A stretch of 64,000 bases of DNA from Streptomyces catenulae (GCF_000718015.1 NZ_JODY01000037.1:40780-104779); one strand, 5' to 3'; shown: positions 52,033-62,582, numbered from the stretch's first letter. Translations and numbers: made by a program. The notes: generated by a model from the letters alone, not told the origin.

Positions 52033-53654
52033 CGGGACTCCTCATCGTGGGGTGGATCGGACGGGACGGCGGGCCGCGCCGCGTCGGGGCGTACGGCGGG
52101 CCCGGACGCGCCGGGGCGTGCGGTGGGTGCGGTCGCGCCGGGGCGCGCCACCGGACCGGACGCGCCCGCCGCGTCCGCCTCCGCCCCCTCGATCCCGACG
52201 AGTCCGGCCGTCGCCAGCGCGTCCGGCCGCCGGTGCCGCACCACCGCGACCACCACGAGCCCCACGGCCGTCCAACCGGCCACCACCGCCCCCGCGTACG
52301 AGACCGGCGGGGTCAGCTTCTCGACGAACGGGAACGCCGGGATCCCGGCGGCGGTGAGCAGCGCCGGGGTGAACGCGGCGATGCCCAGCAGCGGGAGCAG
52401 CAGATGGCGCACCGGGCGGAACGCGGCACGGTGACGGCGCAGGAAGTACCCCGCGCAGGCGGCGTTGGTCAGCAGGTAGACCGCGATGATCGCGACCACC
52501 ACCACCGTCGCCAGCAGCAGGAACGCGGTCCGCGGGCCGTACGCCGCCCCCAGGAGCAGCGCCGTGCCCAGCGCGATCACGAACTGCGCCGCCAGCCCCA
52601 CCACGGGCGAGCGGTGCACCGGGTGGAGCCGGGCGAAGGCCCGCGGGAAGAGCCCGTCCCGGCCCAGCGCGAAGGCGGTCCGGGTCGAGGCGTTGGTGGC
52701 CGCATTGGCGTTGGCGACCGTGGAGTTGACCACCGCCAGGAAGATCAGCACCCAGAAGATCCCGTAGGAGGCGCGGGCCACCCCGTCCCAGGACGCCGCC
52801 CCGGACGGCCCGAAGGAGGCGAACGCGTCCGGCCCGAAGTACACCGTGATCGCATACGTCGTGAGGACGAACAGCAGCCCGACGGAGAGCGCCGCCCCGA
52901 GGACCGCGCGGCGCACCGTACGGCGCGGATCGCGGGTCTCCTCGGCCAGCGGCGCCGCCGCCTCGAACCCGGCGAACGCCAGCACCGTGTAGACCGACCC
53001 CGCGATGACCCCGGAGAGCCCCGGATGGTCCGGCGGGGTGTGCGAGGTGCCGAACACCGTCAGGGTGTTGTGCCGCCCGGCCGCCGCGATCAGCAGCACC
53101 GCGAGCACCACGAAGACCAGCACCTCGAACACGCCGAGCACGGTGCCGAACCGCGCCGACGCCCTTATCCCGTAGAACCCCGTCGCCACGATGAGCACCG
53201 CCCCCGCGACCGCCCACGGCCACCACAGGCCCGCCGGATAACCGGGCCACTCCTGGTGCAGCGTGTCCGCGACCGTGAACCCCAACTGGAGCAGCAGCAA
53301 CCCCGGTACGAGCGCCTCGACCAGCAGATACGTCCACGCCACCAGGAACCCGACGACGGGGTGCAGCCCCTGGGCGCTGTACGTCGCCACCGAACCGGCC
53401 GACGGCAGCTGCCGCGCCAGCTCCGCGACGGACGAGGCGGTGAACAGGCAGGCGACCAGGGCGATCAGCACCGACAGCGGCAGCGCGCCGCCCGCGTACG
53501 CCGCCCCCGCCGGGATCGACACCGCGACGGCGGCGGCCGGAGCCATCGACGTCACGCTCTGGAACAGCACCTCCCGCAGCCCCACGGCGTCCCGCCGCAG
53601 CCCCGGACCGCCCCCGCCCGTCCCCTGCCGTCCCGTGTGTCCCAGCTGTGCCAC
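52029..53654 (-). CDS. APC-superfamily amino acid/amine permease
   Basis: 541 residues from GTG 53654 (GGGAG upstream). About 12 membrane helices from residue 38, with the APC motif SMAPAAAVAVSIPAGAAYAG near helix 1 and FAGFEAAAPLAEETRDPRRTV after helix 6. The C-terminal about 60 residues are cytoplasmic and rich in Ala/Pro/Gly/Arg with near-repeats (GASGPAVRPDAARPA), visible in DNA as repeated gcgtcgggg-type blocks. Coupled with the acetamidase gene; substrate unknown. Confidence 0.88.
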   Translation of the reverse strand: MAQLGHTGRQGTGGGGPGLRRDAVGLREVLFQSVTSMAPAAAVAVSIPAGAAYAGGALPLSVLIALVACLFTASSVAELARQLPSAGSVATYSAQGLHPVVGFLVAWTYLLVEALVPGLLLLQLGFTVADTLHQEWPGYPAGLWWPWAVAGAVLIVATGFYGIRASARFGTVLGVFEVLVFVVLAVLLIAAAGRHNTLTVFGTSHTPPDHPGLSGVIAGSVYTVLAFAGFEAAAPLAEETRDPRRTVRRAVLGAALSVGLLFVLTTYAITVYFGPDAFASFGPSGAASWDGVARASYGIFWVLIFLAVVNSTVANANAATNASTRTAFALGRDGLFPRAFARLHPVHRSPVVGLAAQFVIALGTALLLGAAYGPRTAFLLLATVVVVAIIAVYLLTNAACAGYFLRRHRAAFRPVRHLLLPLLGIAAFTPALLTAAGIPAFPFVEKLTPPVSYAGAVVAGWTAVGLVVVAVVRHRRPDALATAGLVGIEGAEADAAGASGPVARPGATAPTARPGASGPAVRPDAARPAVPSDPPHDEESR

Positions 53655-53877
53655 GGCCGCTCCCGCACCTCATGACGTTACGGACCCCCGCAGCGTAGGG
53701 AGGCCCGCTCCGGTGACGGAAGGGGCCATACGGTCAGCGTTGCCGGTGCTCCCCGGGGCACGCCGGCGGACCCGGCAGGCGCCCCGGGACCTGCGCCGAC
53801 GGGCGAAATCGCGCCGCGGGCCCCCGGTGTGCAAGGGTGGAATCTCGTCGAAAGCACCTCGGTGAAGGGAGAAGCGC

Positions 53878-53955
53878 ATGTCCTCGAAGCGACGCCGCAA
53901 GAAGAAGGCACGCCGCAAGAACGGAGCCAACCACGGCAGCAGGCCCCAGTCCTGA
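53878..53955 (+). CDS. Ribosomal protein bL37 (25 codons)
   Basis: ATG 53878 to TGA 53955 encodes MSSKRRRKKKARRKN followed by GANHGSRPQS. A near-perfect RBS GAAGGGAGA lies 5-13 bp upstream and a 15-20-bp hairpin follows directly. The basic body and the NHG-x-RP ending match the actinobacterial large-subunit protein bL37 (mycobacterial form ends in ANHGKRPN-type sequence). It binds the 50S subunit. Shorter than most gene-calling cut-offs, so easily missed. Monocistronic. Confidence 0.85.
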   Translation: MSSKRRRKKKARRKNGANHGSRPQS

Positions 53956-53976
53956 ACCGTCGGCTCCATCCCGGCA

Positions 53977-54021
53977 ACGCCGATGCCCCGCGCCTCTGTT
54001 GAGAGGGCGGGGCATCGGCGT
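53977..54021. terminator. Strong terminator after the bL37 gene
   Basis: A 15-bp perfect stem ACGCCGATGCCCCGC/GCGGGGCATCGGCGT (53977-53991 with 54007-54021), with a further CCTCT/AGAGG pairing inside. It also faces the convergent gene ending at 54032 and may serve both. Confidence 0.9.
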
Positions 54022-54031
54022 GTGCGGGCTC

Positions 54032-54673
54032 CTACGCGCCGGGTGGTGCGCCCGGCGGCGCGTACGGCGCCCGCGGCGGCTGCGGGCCGTACGGCGGCGT
54101 CTGCGGGCCCGTGGGAACGCCCGGCGGCGGGACGGCCGCCCGCCGCCTGTCCGACCGGGCGTAGTGGAGCGTCAGGGCCGCCGCACCCCCGAGGAAGACG
54201 ACCGCGACGGTGCCCGGGAGGACCACGGAACCGCCCGAGCGGAAACTGTCGAACGCCGCGTACCCGCTGCCCAGACCCGGCATCAGCAGAGCCCAGCGCT
54301 GCCGTGAACGCCCTTCCGGGTTCGGCGCCTTCGTCAGCCGACCGGCGGGCGGCGGCGGGCCGAAGCCGACCGCCGGTGCGGGGCCCGTGGCGCGCCGCAT
54401 CACCAGGTACGGCGGTGCGCCCCGCCGCGTCTGCCACCGGATGACGACATAGCCGTGCCGGTGGCCGAGGAGCGCCGTCTCCTCGGGGGTCATGCCCGCG
54501 CCGGTGGCCCGCACCTTGACCTCAGGGCGCCCGTCGAAGGAGCGGAGGATCTCCTCCCGGCGGCTGCGCTGCCGGGACCTGGTGCCCACGAGGTCGCTCC
54601 AGCCGGAGACCGCGACGGCGACCGAGGCGCCGAACGCGAGGAGGACGACGGCCAGGGCGATCAGAAGGGTCAT
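54032..54673 (-). CDS. Hypothetical membrane protein
   Basis: 213 residues from ATG 54673, overlapping the upstream stop by ATGA. One N-terminal helix (MTLLIALAVVLLAFGASVAVAV), a soluble middle part (YVVIRWQTRRGAPPYLVMRR), and two helices near 140-185. The C-terminal 30 residues are Pro/Gly/Tyr-rich (PPYGPQPPRAPYAPPGAPP). No family recognised; membrane location is the only safe inference. Partner of the upstream soluble protein. Confidence 0.7.
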   Translation of the reverse strand: MTLLIALAVVLLAFGASVAVAVSGWSDLVGTRSRQRSRREEILRSFDGRPEVKVRATGAGMTPEETALLGHRHGYVVIRWQTRRGAPPYLVMRRATGPAPAVGFGPPPPAGRLTKAPNPEGRSRQRWALLMPGLGSGYAAFDSFRSGGSVVLPGTVAVVFLGGAAALTLHYARSDRRRAAVPPPGVPTGPQTPPYGPQPPRAPYAPPGAPPGA

Positions 54674-55314
54674 GCCGCATCCTCCCACCCGGCCCCCGCC
54701 CGCACCTCCTCCGGTACGAACCGCAGGCTCCGCAGGAACGGCAGCACCAGCGCGCAGTGTTCCGCCCACGGGTCGGCGCCCGGTGCGCTGAACACCACCG
54801 TGGCCAGCGCCTGCGCCCCGGGGACGGCGTCCGGCGGCACGGGGATGAACACCTGGAGTTGGGCCGTCGCGGCGGACGGCCCCGGGGCGCCGCCGGACCC
54901 GCGCGGGGGTTCCGGCCGCCGTACGGTGAACGCCGCCGTGCCGCAGGGCAGTTCCAGGGTGCGGGCGTCCGTACCGGAGCCGTGTTCGGCGAGGACGGTG
55001 CCGATGCCCGCGAGGGCGGCGGCGGTGTCCCGGTAGGTGAGCGGGGAGAGCCCGAGCGTCAGCGTCCCCACCGACCAGGCGCCGTGGAAGTGGCGGAAGC
55101 AGGTGGCGGCGTAGCGGAGGTCTGTGGTGGCGAGCAGCGCCGAGGTCCGCTCGTACGCCGCGGTGAGCGGGGCGATCCGGCCGGGCGGCGGGCAGACCCC
55201 GTGGTCGTCCTCCAGACGCGCTCTCACCTCGGCCTCCGCCTGTGCGGTGGAGAGCCCGGGAACGACCTCCCGGAAGACCGACGGAATCTCGAAGGCGACG
55301 CCTATCGCACTCAT
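54670..55314 (-). CDS. Hypothetical soluble protein
   Basis: 214 residues from ATG 55314. It has no signal peptide or membrane helix. The sequence is mixed alpha/beta (IGVAFEIPSVFREVVPGLS..., AGIGTVLAEHGSGTDARTLELPCGTAAFTVRR, LQVFIPVPPDAVPGAQALATVVFSAPG). Translationally coupled to the membrane protein that follows. I do not recognise the family. The look is like actinobacterial accessory proteins of secretion or envelope systems, but nothing here proves that. Confidence 0.7.
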   Translation of the reverse strand: MSAIGVAFEIPSVFREVVPGLSTAQAEAEVRARLEDDHGVCPPPGRIAPLTAAYERTSALLATTDLRYAATCFRHFHGAWSVGTLTLGLSPLTYRDTAAALAGIGTVLAEHGSGTDARTLELPCGTAAFTVRRPEPPRGSGGAPGPSAATAQLQVFIPVPPDAVPGAQALATVVFSAPGADPWAEHCALVLPFLRSLRFVPEEVRAGAGWEDAA

Positions 55315-56009
55315 TCGAATCACCATGATCGCTGGACTGCCGACTGTCGGGGAATTACTGCCGCGTAACCCTCCGGAAACGGCCCACGAGGACCGCCCGT
55401 ACGGCAGCACCGGCCGGAAGCCGACGCCGGGAAGAGGGATACCGGTGAGATGAAGGGACTTCTCCGCGGCGCCGCGTCCGCCGTGCCGTCGGCACCGCCG
55501 GAGGTTTTACGGAAAGGCGGACCGGGCGCGGGAAAGGGGCACCGCGGGGGAGGCGGGGCCGGAGCGTTCCGCACGCCGTACGGGCCCGGTCAGGGCCGTG
55601 GACGGGCGGCTTCGGCCGCGGGGTTCAGGGAGCGGGCGGAAAGGCCGCGCCGAGCCGGTGCATCCGGCGCTCGGTGCGATTTCTCGGCAGCCGCGGCTGC
55701 CCGCCGCCGACCGTGAAATCCCTGGAATCGGACCGGTGCATCGATGACTCCCGTACGACGAACCGCGCAGCGACCGGCATTCCCGGCCGATAAATCCACC
55801 CGAGGCTAACACGGCGATATCGCGCGGCCGTGCGGATCCGTTGCACACAACTCCCTTACGATTGCCGGGAATTCGCCGGAATCGGGCGCCGGGGAAAATG
55901 CCGGCGGAACGGATCCGGCCGCCACCCCGTGCGGGGTGACGGCCGGATCCGAGGGGCGTGCCCAGGGTGGTGCGGGGCGCACGCGGTGTCCGCGCACGCC
56001 CCCGGCGTA
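55315..56009. other. 695-bp gap containing the fumA terminator
   Basis: No gene here is supportable. A plus-strand frame at 55450-55716 is short and Gly/Arg-rich with no codon bias or homology signal. A lower-G+C patch at 55715-55890 (GATATCGCGCGG, GATAAATCC) may be a promoter for the leftward hypothetical pair or a remnant. Confidence 0.5.
55911..55950 (-). terminator. Hairpin after the class I fumarase gene
   Basis: Stem GGATCCGGCCG/CGGCCGGATCC (55911-55921 with 55940-55950) with an inner CACCCC/GGGGTG stem, about 60 bp past the stop. Confidence 0.85.
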
Positions 56010-57707
<1,698 letters not shown>

Positions 57708-57793
57708 GGGGGCCATTCCTCACTCGACAGGGGGTTCGCCGGCATCTGCGGCAGCACCGACCAGCGTAGAACCCTGGCGCGGCGCGACGGCTG

Positions 57794-57812
57794 TGAGGTA
57801 AGGCTCAGTTAC
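57794..57812. promoter_or_regulatory. Iron-box-like sequence upstream of fumA
   Basis: TGAGGTAAGGCTCAGTTAC matches the DmdR/IdeR-type iron box TTAGGTTAGGCTCACCTAA at 14 of 19 positions, including the whole AGGCTCA core. It lies upstream of the gene for an iron-sulfur fumarase. Whether it is bound, and whether it activates or represses, is unknown. Confidence 0.4.
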
Positions 57813-57958
57813 CCGCGAGGGCGTGCGGGCCGCGGCATCGCGCCTCCGGGGCCGCCCCTGACGCACCCCTGAGAGCCACCCCGAGACATCCCGGAGACCG
57901 ACCCTGACGCACCCCGGAAGTTTGCTGCCGGGGCGACCTGATGCCTCGAATCCCTGTT

Positions 57959-57972
57959 CGCGATGTATCGCG
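57959..57972 (+). promoter_or_regulatory. CGCGAT-GT-ATCGCG palindrome at the DUF1707 gene promoter
   Basis: A perfect 14-bp palindrome ending 18 bp before GTG 57991. Its position makes it overlap the core promoter, so repression or short-leader control is likely. The gap between site and start (TTTGGGTATGTTGGGCGC) has no RBS, so the gene may be transcribed as a leaderless or nearly leaderless mRNA. Confidence 0.5.
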
Positions 57973-57990
57973 TTTGGGTATGTTGGGCGC

Positions 57991-58809
57991 GTGGATGCAG
58001 AGAACCGGGGGACCGACCCCGCGACCCCCGCCGGACCGCGCGACAGCGGTCGGCAGCCCGCGCCTCAGGAGCGGCGGCCGGTCGATATGACCAAGCCCGT
58101 CGCCGAGGCGGACCTCCGGGCGTCGGACGCGGACCGCGACCGGATCGCCGAGATCCTCCGCGAGGCGCTGGCCGAGGGACGGCTGGACGCCGAGGAGCAC
58201 GCCGAGCGGATCGACGCGGTCTACCGCGCCAAGACGCTGGGCGAGCTGGAGCCGATGGTGCGCGACCTGCCCGCACCGGGCCGTACGGCGTCCCCGCGGA
58301 CCGCCGCCGAGGCGCATGCCGGGCCGGTGCCGGACCAGAGCCTGGTCGCGGTCTTCAGCGCCTCGACGCGCAAGGGCCGCTGGCGGGTGCCGGGGCGGAT
58401 CAACGCCGTGGCGATCTTCGGCAGCGTGGAGATCGACCTGACCGAGGCGCTCTTCCCGCAGCAGCAGGTGCTGATCAACGTCACCGCGATCTTCGGCAGC
58501 GTCGAGATCCGCGTCCCGGAGAATCTCACCCTGCGCAGCAGCGGCTCCGGAGTGCTGGGCTCCTTCGAGGTGGCGACCAACGACGCGGTCGAGCCGGACG
58601 CCCCGGTCGTCCAGGTCAACGGCTACGCCGTGCTGGGCAGCGTGGAGGCGAGGCCCAAGCGCGGCGCCTGGGTCCGCGACCTCATAGGCAAGCTGCGCGA
58701 CGACCGCCAGCAGCTGCGCGACCAGCTCCGCGAGGACCGCCGCGACCGCCACGCCGCCCGCCGCGCGGAGCGGTACGACCGCCACGACCGCTTCCGCAAG
58801 GACGACTGA
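57991..58809 (+). CDS. DUF1707 SHOCT-like domain protein with repeated beta domain
   Basis: 272 residues from GTG 57991. An N-terminal DUF1707 segment (about 32-88, LRASDADRDRIAEILREALA, GRLDAEEHAERIDAVYRAKT) is followed by a beta-solenoid-like region with three IFGSVE/VLGSVE motifs (about 140-225) similar to the C-terminal LiaF-type domain. The tail (about 230-272) is densely Arg/Asp charged (DQLREDRRDRHAARRAERYD) and probably coiled coil. Cytoplasmic, function unknown; LiaF-like domains take part in cell-envelope stress sensing. Confidence 0.85.
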   Translation: MDAENRGTDPATPAGPRDSGRQPAPQERRPVDMTKPVAEADLRASDADRDRIAEILREALAEGRLDAEEHAERIDAVYRAKTLGELEPMVRDLPAPGRTASPRTAAEAHAGPVPDQSLVAVFSASTRKGRWRVPGRINAVAIFGSVEIDLTEALFPQQQVLINVTAIFGSVEIRVPENLTLRSSGSGVLGSFEVATNDAVEPDAPVVQVNGYAVLGSVEARPKRGAWVRDLIGKLRDDRQQLRDQLREDRRDRHAARRAERYDRHDRFRKDD

Positions 58810-59094
58810 CGAGGGACCGGGCGCGGGCCCGGGAGGCCCGGCACGGCGCGGCGCGGGCCCGTCCCGGCGGCGCCCGCCGGGCGGTCCGGGCCGCCCGCGT
58901 ACGACGGCTCCCGGACCGGCGTACGACGGCGCTCCGGGCCCCCTTCCCGATCACCACGGTGTGCATAAGCGCGGGTACAGCGGGTAGGGCTGGGGGCATC
59001 GTCTCTCGTACGGCGGCGGGCTGCGAAGTGCCGTGCGCAGAGGGACGGACCAGGGTGCCGCCCACTTCGCCGAAGCCTTCGTCAGGAGTAGACC

Positions 59095-59454
59095 GTGCTG
59101 CTACCGCAACAGCCCCTGCAGGCCGCCGCTGCCGTTCCGTCCCAGCGAGTCCCCTCACGTGACGAGGCAGGCCCCTGGCATGCCGAGGCCGCCTGCCGCC
59201 GGGACGAGGCCGGACTCTTCTTCGCCCCGTCCAAGGAACCCACCGCCGCCCGGCTGGCGCGCGAGGAGGCGGCGAAGCGGGTCTGTGCCCGCTGTCCGGT
59301 GATGCTCGAATGCCGCGAGCACGCCCTGCTCCAGCCCGAGCCGTACGGCGTCTGGGGCGGGCTGACCGCCGCCGAGCGCCGCGTCGTCCTCACCCGGCGC
59401 CGCCGCCGCGAGGCCGACATCCCGCGCCAGACCCGGATGCCGGCCGCGGGCTGA
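59095..59454 (+). CDS. wblI: WhiB-like (Wbl) iron-sulfur transcription factor
   Basis: 119 residues from GTG 59095 with AGGAGT 6-11 bp upstream. Four cluster cysteines C34, C64, C67 and C73 follow the Wbl pattern, with the [12 protein letters not shown] turn after them and an Arg-rich C-terminus. Wbl proteins sense redox or NO through a 4Fe-4S cluster and bind sigma factor region 4 to change promoter choice. The location between fumA and glpX matches the position I recall for wblI in Streptomyces coelicolor, so that symbol is used with caution. Confidence 0.8.
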   Translation: MLLPQQPLQAAAAVPSQRVPSRDEAGPWHAEAACRRDEAGLFFAPSKEPTAARLAREEAAKRVCARCPVMLECREHALLQPEPYGVWGGLTAAERRVVLTRRRRREADIPRQTRMPAAG

Positions 59455-59540
59455 CACCCGGACGGCACGGCGCGCGTCCCGGAGCGGCCGGAAATACGGC
59501 TCCCGCCGGGACGCACGCGGTGCGCCGCCCGTCGCGTCGG

Positions 59541-60572
59541 TCAGCTGGGGCGCTCGAAGTCCACCGTGCTGTACGCGCGCAGCTTCGACAGCCGGTGCTG
59601 CGAGTCGATCTGGCGGATCGTGCCGGACTTCGACCGCATCACCAGGGACTGGGTGAAGGCGGTGTCCGCGCGGTAGCGGACACCGCGCAGCAGCTCGCCG
59701 TCGGTGATGCCGGTGGCGACGAAGAAGACGTTGTCGCCCTTGACGAGGTCGTCGATGGCCAGGACCTTGTCCAGGTCGTGCCCGGCGTCGAGGGCGCGTC
59801 GGCGCTCCGCGTCGTCCTTGGGCCACAGCTTGCCCTGGAAGGAGCCGCCCATGCACTTCAGCGCGCAGGCGGCGATGATGCCCTCGGGGGTGCCGCCGAT
59901 GCCGAGCAGCAGGTCGACGCCGGTGCCCTCGCGGGCGGCCATGATCGCACCGGCGACGTCGCCGTCCGCGATGAACTTGATGCGGGCGCCGGCCTCCCGG
60001 ACCTCCTTGACCAGGTCGTCGTGGCGCGGCCGGTCCAGGATGACGACGGTGACGTCCTCAACGGCGGAGCGCTTGGCCTTGGCGATGCGCTTGATGTTCA
60101 CCGCGACCGGCGCGTTGATGTCGACGAAGTCGGCGGCCTCGGGGCCGGTGGCGAGCTTGTCCATGTAGAAGACCGCGGACGGGTCGAACATGGAGCCGCG
60201 CTCGGCCACGGCCATCACGGAGACGGCGTTGGCCATGCCCTTGGCGGTCAGCGTGGTGCCGTCCACCGGGTCGACGGCCACATCGCACTCGGGGCCGGTG
60301 CCGTCGCCGACGCGCTCACCGTTGTAGAGCATCGGGGCGTTGTCCTTCTCGCCCTCGCCGATGACGACCACGCCGTCCATCGACACGGTGTGGATCAGGG
60401 CGCGCATCGCCTTGACCGCCGCACCGTCGGCGCCGTTCTTGTCACCGCGCCCGACCCACCGGCCCGACGCCATGGCGCCGGCCTCGGTGACCCGGACCAA
60501 CTCCAGGGCGAGGTTGCGGTCGGGGGCCTCGGGGCTGACCTCTAGGGGGGACGGGAGCTGATGCTCGGACAC
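59541..60572 (-). CDS. glpX: Fructose-1,6-bisphosphatase class II (GlpX)
   Basis: 343 residues from GTG 60572. Metal- and phosphate-binding signature [11 protein letters not shown] (100-110), [12 protein letters not shown] and the [17 protein letters not shown] region identify GlpX. It dephosphorylates fructose 1,6-bisphosphate in gluconeogenesis and is usually the only such enzyme in actinobacteria. Divergent from the DUF4245 gene (194 bp apart). Confidence 0.95.
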   Translation of the reverse strand: MSEHQLPSPLEVSPEAPDRNLALELVRVTEAGAMASGRWVGRGDKNGADGAAVKAMRALIHTVSMDGVVVIGEGEKDNAPMLYNGERVGDGTGPECDVAVDPVDGTTLTAKGMANAVSVMAVAERGSMFDPSAVFYMDKLATGPEAADFVDINAPVAVNIKRIAKAKRSAVEDVTVVILDRPRHDDLVKEVREAGARIKFIADGDVAGAIMAAREGTGVDLLLGIGGTPEGIIAACALKCMGGSFQGKLWPKDDAERRRALDAGHDLDKVLAIDDLVKGDNVFFVATGITDGELLRGVRYRADTAFTQSLVMRSKSGTIRQIDSQHRLSKLRAYSTVDFERPS

Positions 60573-60766
60573 GAGCGCACCTTTCTGTACGGCTACTGCC
60601 GCAGGTCTGAGGGTGTTCCGATTTTATCGTCACGCCGCGAAAGTGAGCAGGCGGCCCTTCGCATGAGCGGAGCGGCGACCGGCGGTGACAGGCCGCATCC
60701 GGGGCGGCGCCGCGGCGCCCCGGGGGCCGTGTCCTGATCGTCCGGGTCATGGGGGACCATAGGGGC

Positions 60767-61312
60767 GTGGCTGGAATGCGAGGCAGACAAACGGTACGGG
60801 ACATGGTCCTGTCGCTGGCGGTGATCGGCGTGCTCGTCGCGGCGATCTACATCTTCATCCCGCACGACGACAGCGGCACCGCGGAGCAGAACGCGGTCAA
60901 GGCCGTCGACACCCGCGTCGAGGTCATCACGGCCCGCCGGGCGGCGCCGTACCCGGTCGCCGCGCCGGAGGGGTTGCCGAAGACCTGGCGCGCCACCTCC
61001 GTGTCGTACCGCGCGAGCGACGACGGCAAGGGCGGCGCCTGGCATCTGGGGATGCTCGACCCGGAGCAGCAGTACGCGGCGGTGGAGCAGAGCGACGCGC
61101 CCGCGGACCAGTTCATCAAGGACGTCACGCTCGGCGCCGAGCGCGCCAAGGGCGAGCAGGCCGTCGGCAGCAAGAAGTGGGAACGCTACAAGGGCGAGAA
61201 GTACAACGCGCTGGTGCGCAAGGAGGCCGATGTGACCACGGTGGTCACCGGCACCGCACCGTACGGCCGCCTCGCCGAGCTGGCCGCGGCCCTGGTGGCG
61301 AAGAAGGGCTGA
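60767..61312 (+). CDS. DUF4245 family membrane-anchored protein
   Basis: 181 residues, GTG 60767 preferred; ATG 60749 and ATG 60776 are possible. One N-terminal helix (MVLSLAVIGVLVAAIYIFI) anchors an extracytoplasmic domain with DUF4245 features (APEGLPKTWRATSVSYRASD, WHLGMLDPEQQYAAVEQSD, TTVVTGTAPYGRLAELAAAL). No RBS precedes GTG 60767, but CATAGGGG lies 3-10 bp before it, which suggests leaderless transcription. Function unknown; family confined to actinobacteria. Confidence 0.85.
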   Translation: MAGMRGRQTVRDMVLSLAVIGVLVAAIYIFIPHDDSGTAEQNAVKAVDTRVEVITARRAAPYPVAAPEGLPKTWRATSVSYRASDDGKGGAWHLGMLDPEQQYAAVEQSDAPADQFIKDVTLGAERAKGEQAVGSKKWERYKGEKYNALVRKEADVTTVVTGTAPYGRLAELAAALVAKKG

Positions 61313-61338
61313 CCGGGCCCGCGTCCGCGGAGACGGTG

Positions 61339-61373
61339 AAGGCCGCCGCACCCCTGGGGGGAGCGGCGGCCTT
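61339..61373. terminator. Bidirectional hairpin
   Basis: An 11-bp stem AAGGCCGCCGC/GCGGCGGCCTT (61339-61349 with 61363-61373) followed by TCGCG, between the DUF4245 gene and the convergent nitroreductase gene. Confidence 0.85.
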
Positions 61374-61411
61374 TCGCGTGCCGGGGGCGCCGGTGCGGCG
61401 GCCGTCCGGGC

Positions 61412-62005
61412 TCAGATCGTGGTGACGGCCTCGGTGTACTCCAGGCGCGGCGAGCGGGGGAAGAAGGCGTCCGGGCCCGGCTTGCCGAAGTTGATGACGA
61501 GGAAGGACTTCTGCTTGCCGTCGCCGAAGAACTCCTTGTCGACGGCGGCGAAGTCGAAGCCGGTCATCGGGCCGGCGGCCAGACCGGCGGCGCGGATGCC
61601 GAGGATGAAGTAACCGGCCTGCAGCGTGGCGTTCTGGGTGCCCGCGACCTCGCGGACGGCCGCCTCGGAGAAGAAGGTGTCCTTGACGCCCGGGGCGTGC
61701 GGGAAGAGCTGCGGCAGCTTCTCGTGGAAGTCGAGGTCCACGGAGAGGATCGCGGTCAGCGGCGCGGCCAGCGTCTTCGGGCCGTTGGCGCCCATGGCGT
61801 GGGCGACCAGGCGCTTACGGGCGTCCTCGGAGCGGACCAGCGTGAGGCGCAGCGGCGACTGGTTGAAGGCGGTCGGGGCGAACTTCACCAGGTTGTAGAT
61901 GGCCTGGACCTGCTCGTCCGTCACCGGCTCGTCCGTGAACGTGTTGGCGGTCTGGGCCTCGCGGAAGAGGAGGTCCTGAGCGGCGGCGTCAAGGGCGAGA
62001 GACAT
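61412..62005 (-). CDS. Nitroreductase-family flavoenzyme (malonic semialdehyde reductase-like)
   Basis: 197 residues from ATG 62005. FMN-binding fold with LVKFAPTAFNQSPLRLTLVRS, ATLQAGYFILGIRAAGLAAGPMTGFD and SFLVINFGKPG, the pattern of the RutE/HadB subgroup that reduces 3-oxopropanoate or quinone/nitro compounds with NAD(P)H. No pyrimidine-degradation genes are nearby, so the substrate is open. Promoter carries an A/T-rich palindrome. Confidence 0.9.
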   Translation of the reverse strand: MSLALDAAAQDLLFREAQTANTFTDEPVTDEQVQAIYNLVKFAPTAFNQSPLRLTLVRSEDARKRLVAHAMGANGPKTLAAPLTAILSVDLDFHEKLPQLFPHAPGVKDTFFSEAAVREVAGTQNATLQAGYFILGIRAAGLAAGPMTGFDFAAVDKEFFGDGKQKSFLVINFGKPGPDAFFPRSPRLEYTEAVTTI

Positions 62006-62082
62006 GGAAGCACCTCGGTGAGTCAGATAGGGGGAGGGTCGGGGCTGCCGATCCGGTGTGTCTAGGTGCTCCACTGTAGCCG

Positions 62083-62104
62083 AATTAGATTAATCTTCAA
62101 CTAA
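62083..62104 (-). promoter_or_regulatory. Probable MarR/HxlR-type operator of the nitroreductase gene
   Basis: The patch around 62083-62104 is very A/T-rich for this genome and centres on AGATTAATCT (62087-62096), a perfect 10-bp palindrome, with TTAG...CTAA flanks. It lies 82-99 bp before the start. Such sites typically bind redox- or drug-sensing MarR/HxlR repressors. None is encoded beside it. Confidence 0.55.
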
Positions 62105-62263
62105 AACCCGAGGGGTGTGAGGGGGCTCACGGTGGGGCTCACGGTGCGGGGTACGGGGCGCCGCGCAGCGGGCGGCGCCGACCGCTGCGGCTCCGCCGCC
62201 GGGTGTGGCTCCGCCGCCGGGCGCGGGCCCGGCGTTCCCGAGGGCAGCCGGGCCGCCCCGGGA

Positions 62264-62572
62264 TCAACCCCGGTCGGCGTTCCCCTCGGGTGCGTCGGAC
62301 TCGGCGAGGGCCGCGTCCAGGCGGGCGCGGGCGCCGTCCAGCCAGCGGCGACAGACCTTGGCCAACTCCTCGCCGCGCTCCCAGAGGGCCAGCGACTCCT
62401 CCAGCGTCGTGCCCCCGGCCTCCAGGCTGCGGACGACCTCGATCAGCTCGTCCCGCGCCTGCTCGTAGCCGAGGGTGGAGTCCACGGGCGCCACGGGATC
62501 GGCGGCCCGCTCACCGGCCGCACCGTGCTCCGCGTCCGCCATCTCGTCCGTCTCCGTCTCCGCCTTCGCCAT
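62264..62572 (-). CDS. xseB: Exodeoxyribonuclease VII small subunit
   Basis: 102 residues, of which about 60 ([40 protein letters not shown]) form the conserved XseB helical pair. Acidic N- and C-terminal extensions. It is 10 bp after xseA, so the two subunits are translated together and form the nuclease that degrades single-stranded DNA. Confidence 0.95.
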   Translation of the reverse strand: MAKAETETDEMADAEHGAAGERAADPVAPVDSTLGYEQARDELIEVVRSLEAGGTTLEESLALWERGEELAKVCRRWLDGARARLDAALAESDAPEGNADRG

Positions 62573-62582
62573 GCCGTCCAGA

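Noticed and set aside
55450..55716. Plus-strand 88-codon frame in the gap before fumA
   Set aside because: Gly/Arg/Ala-rich with no RBS of quality, no family signal and no conserved neighbour.
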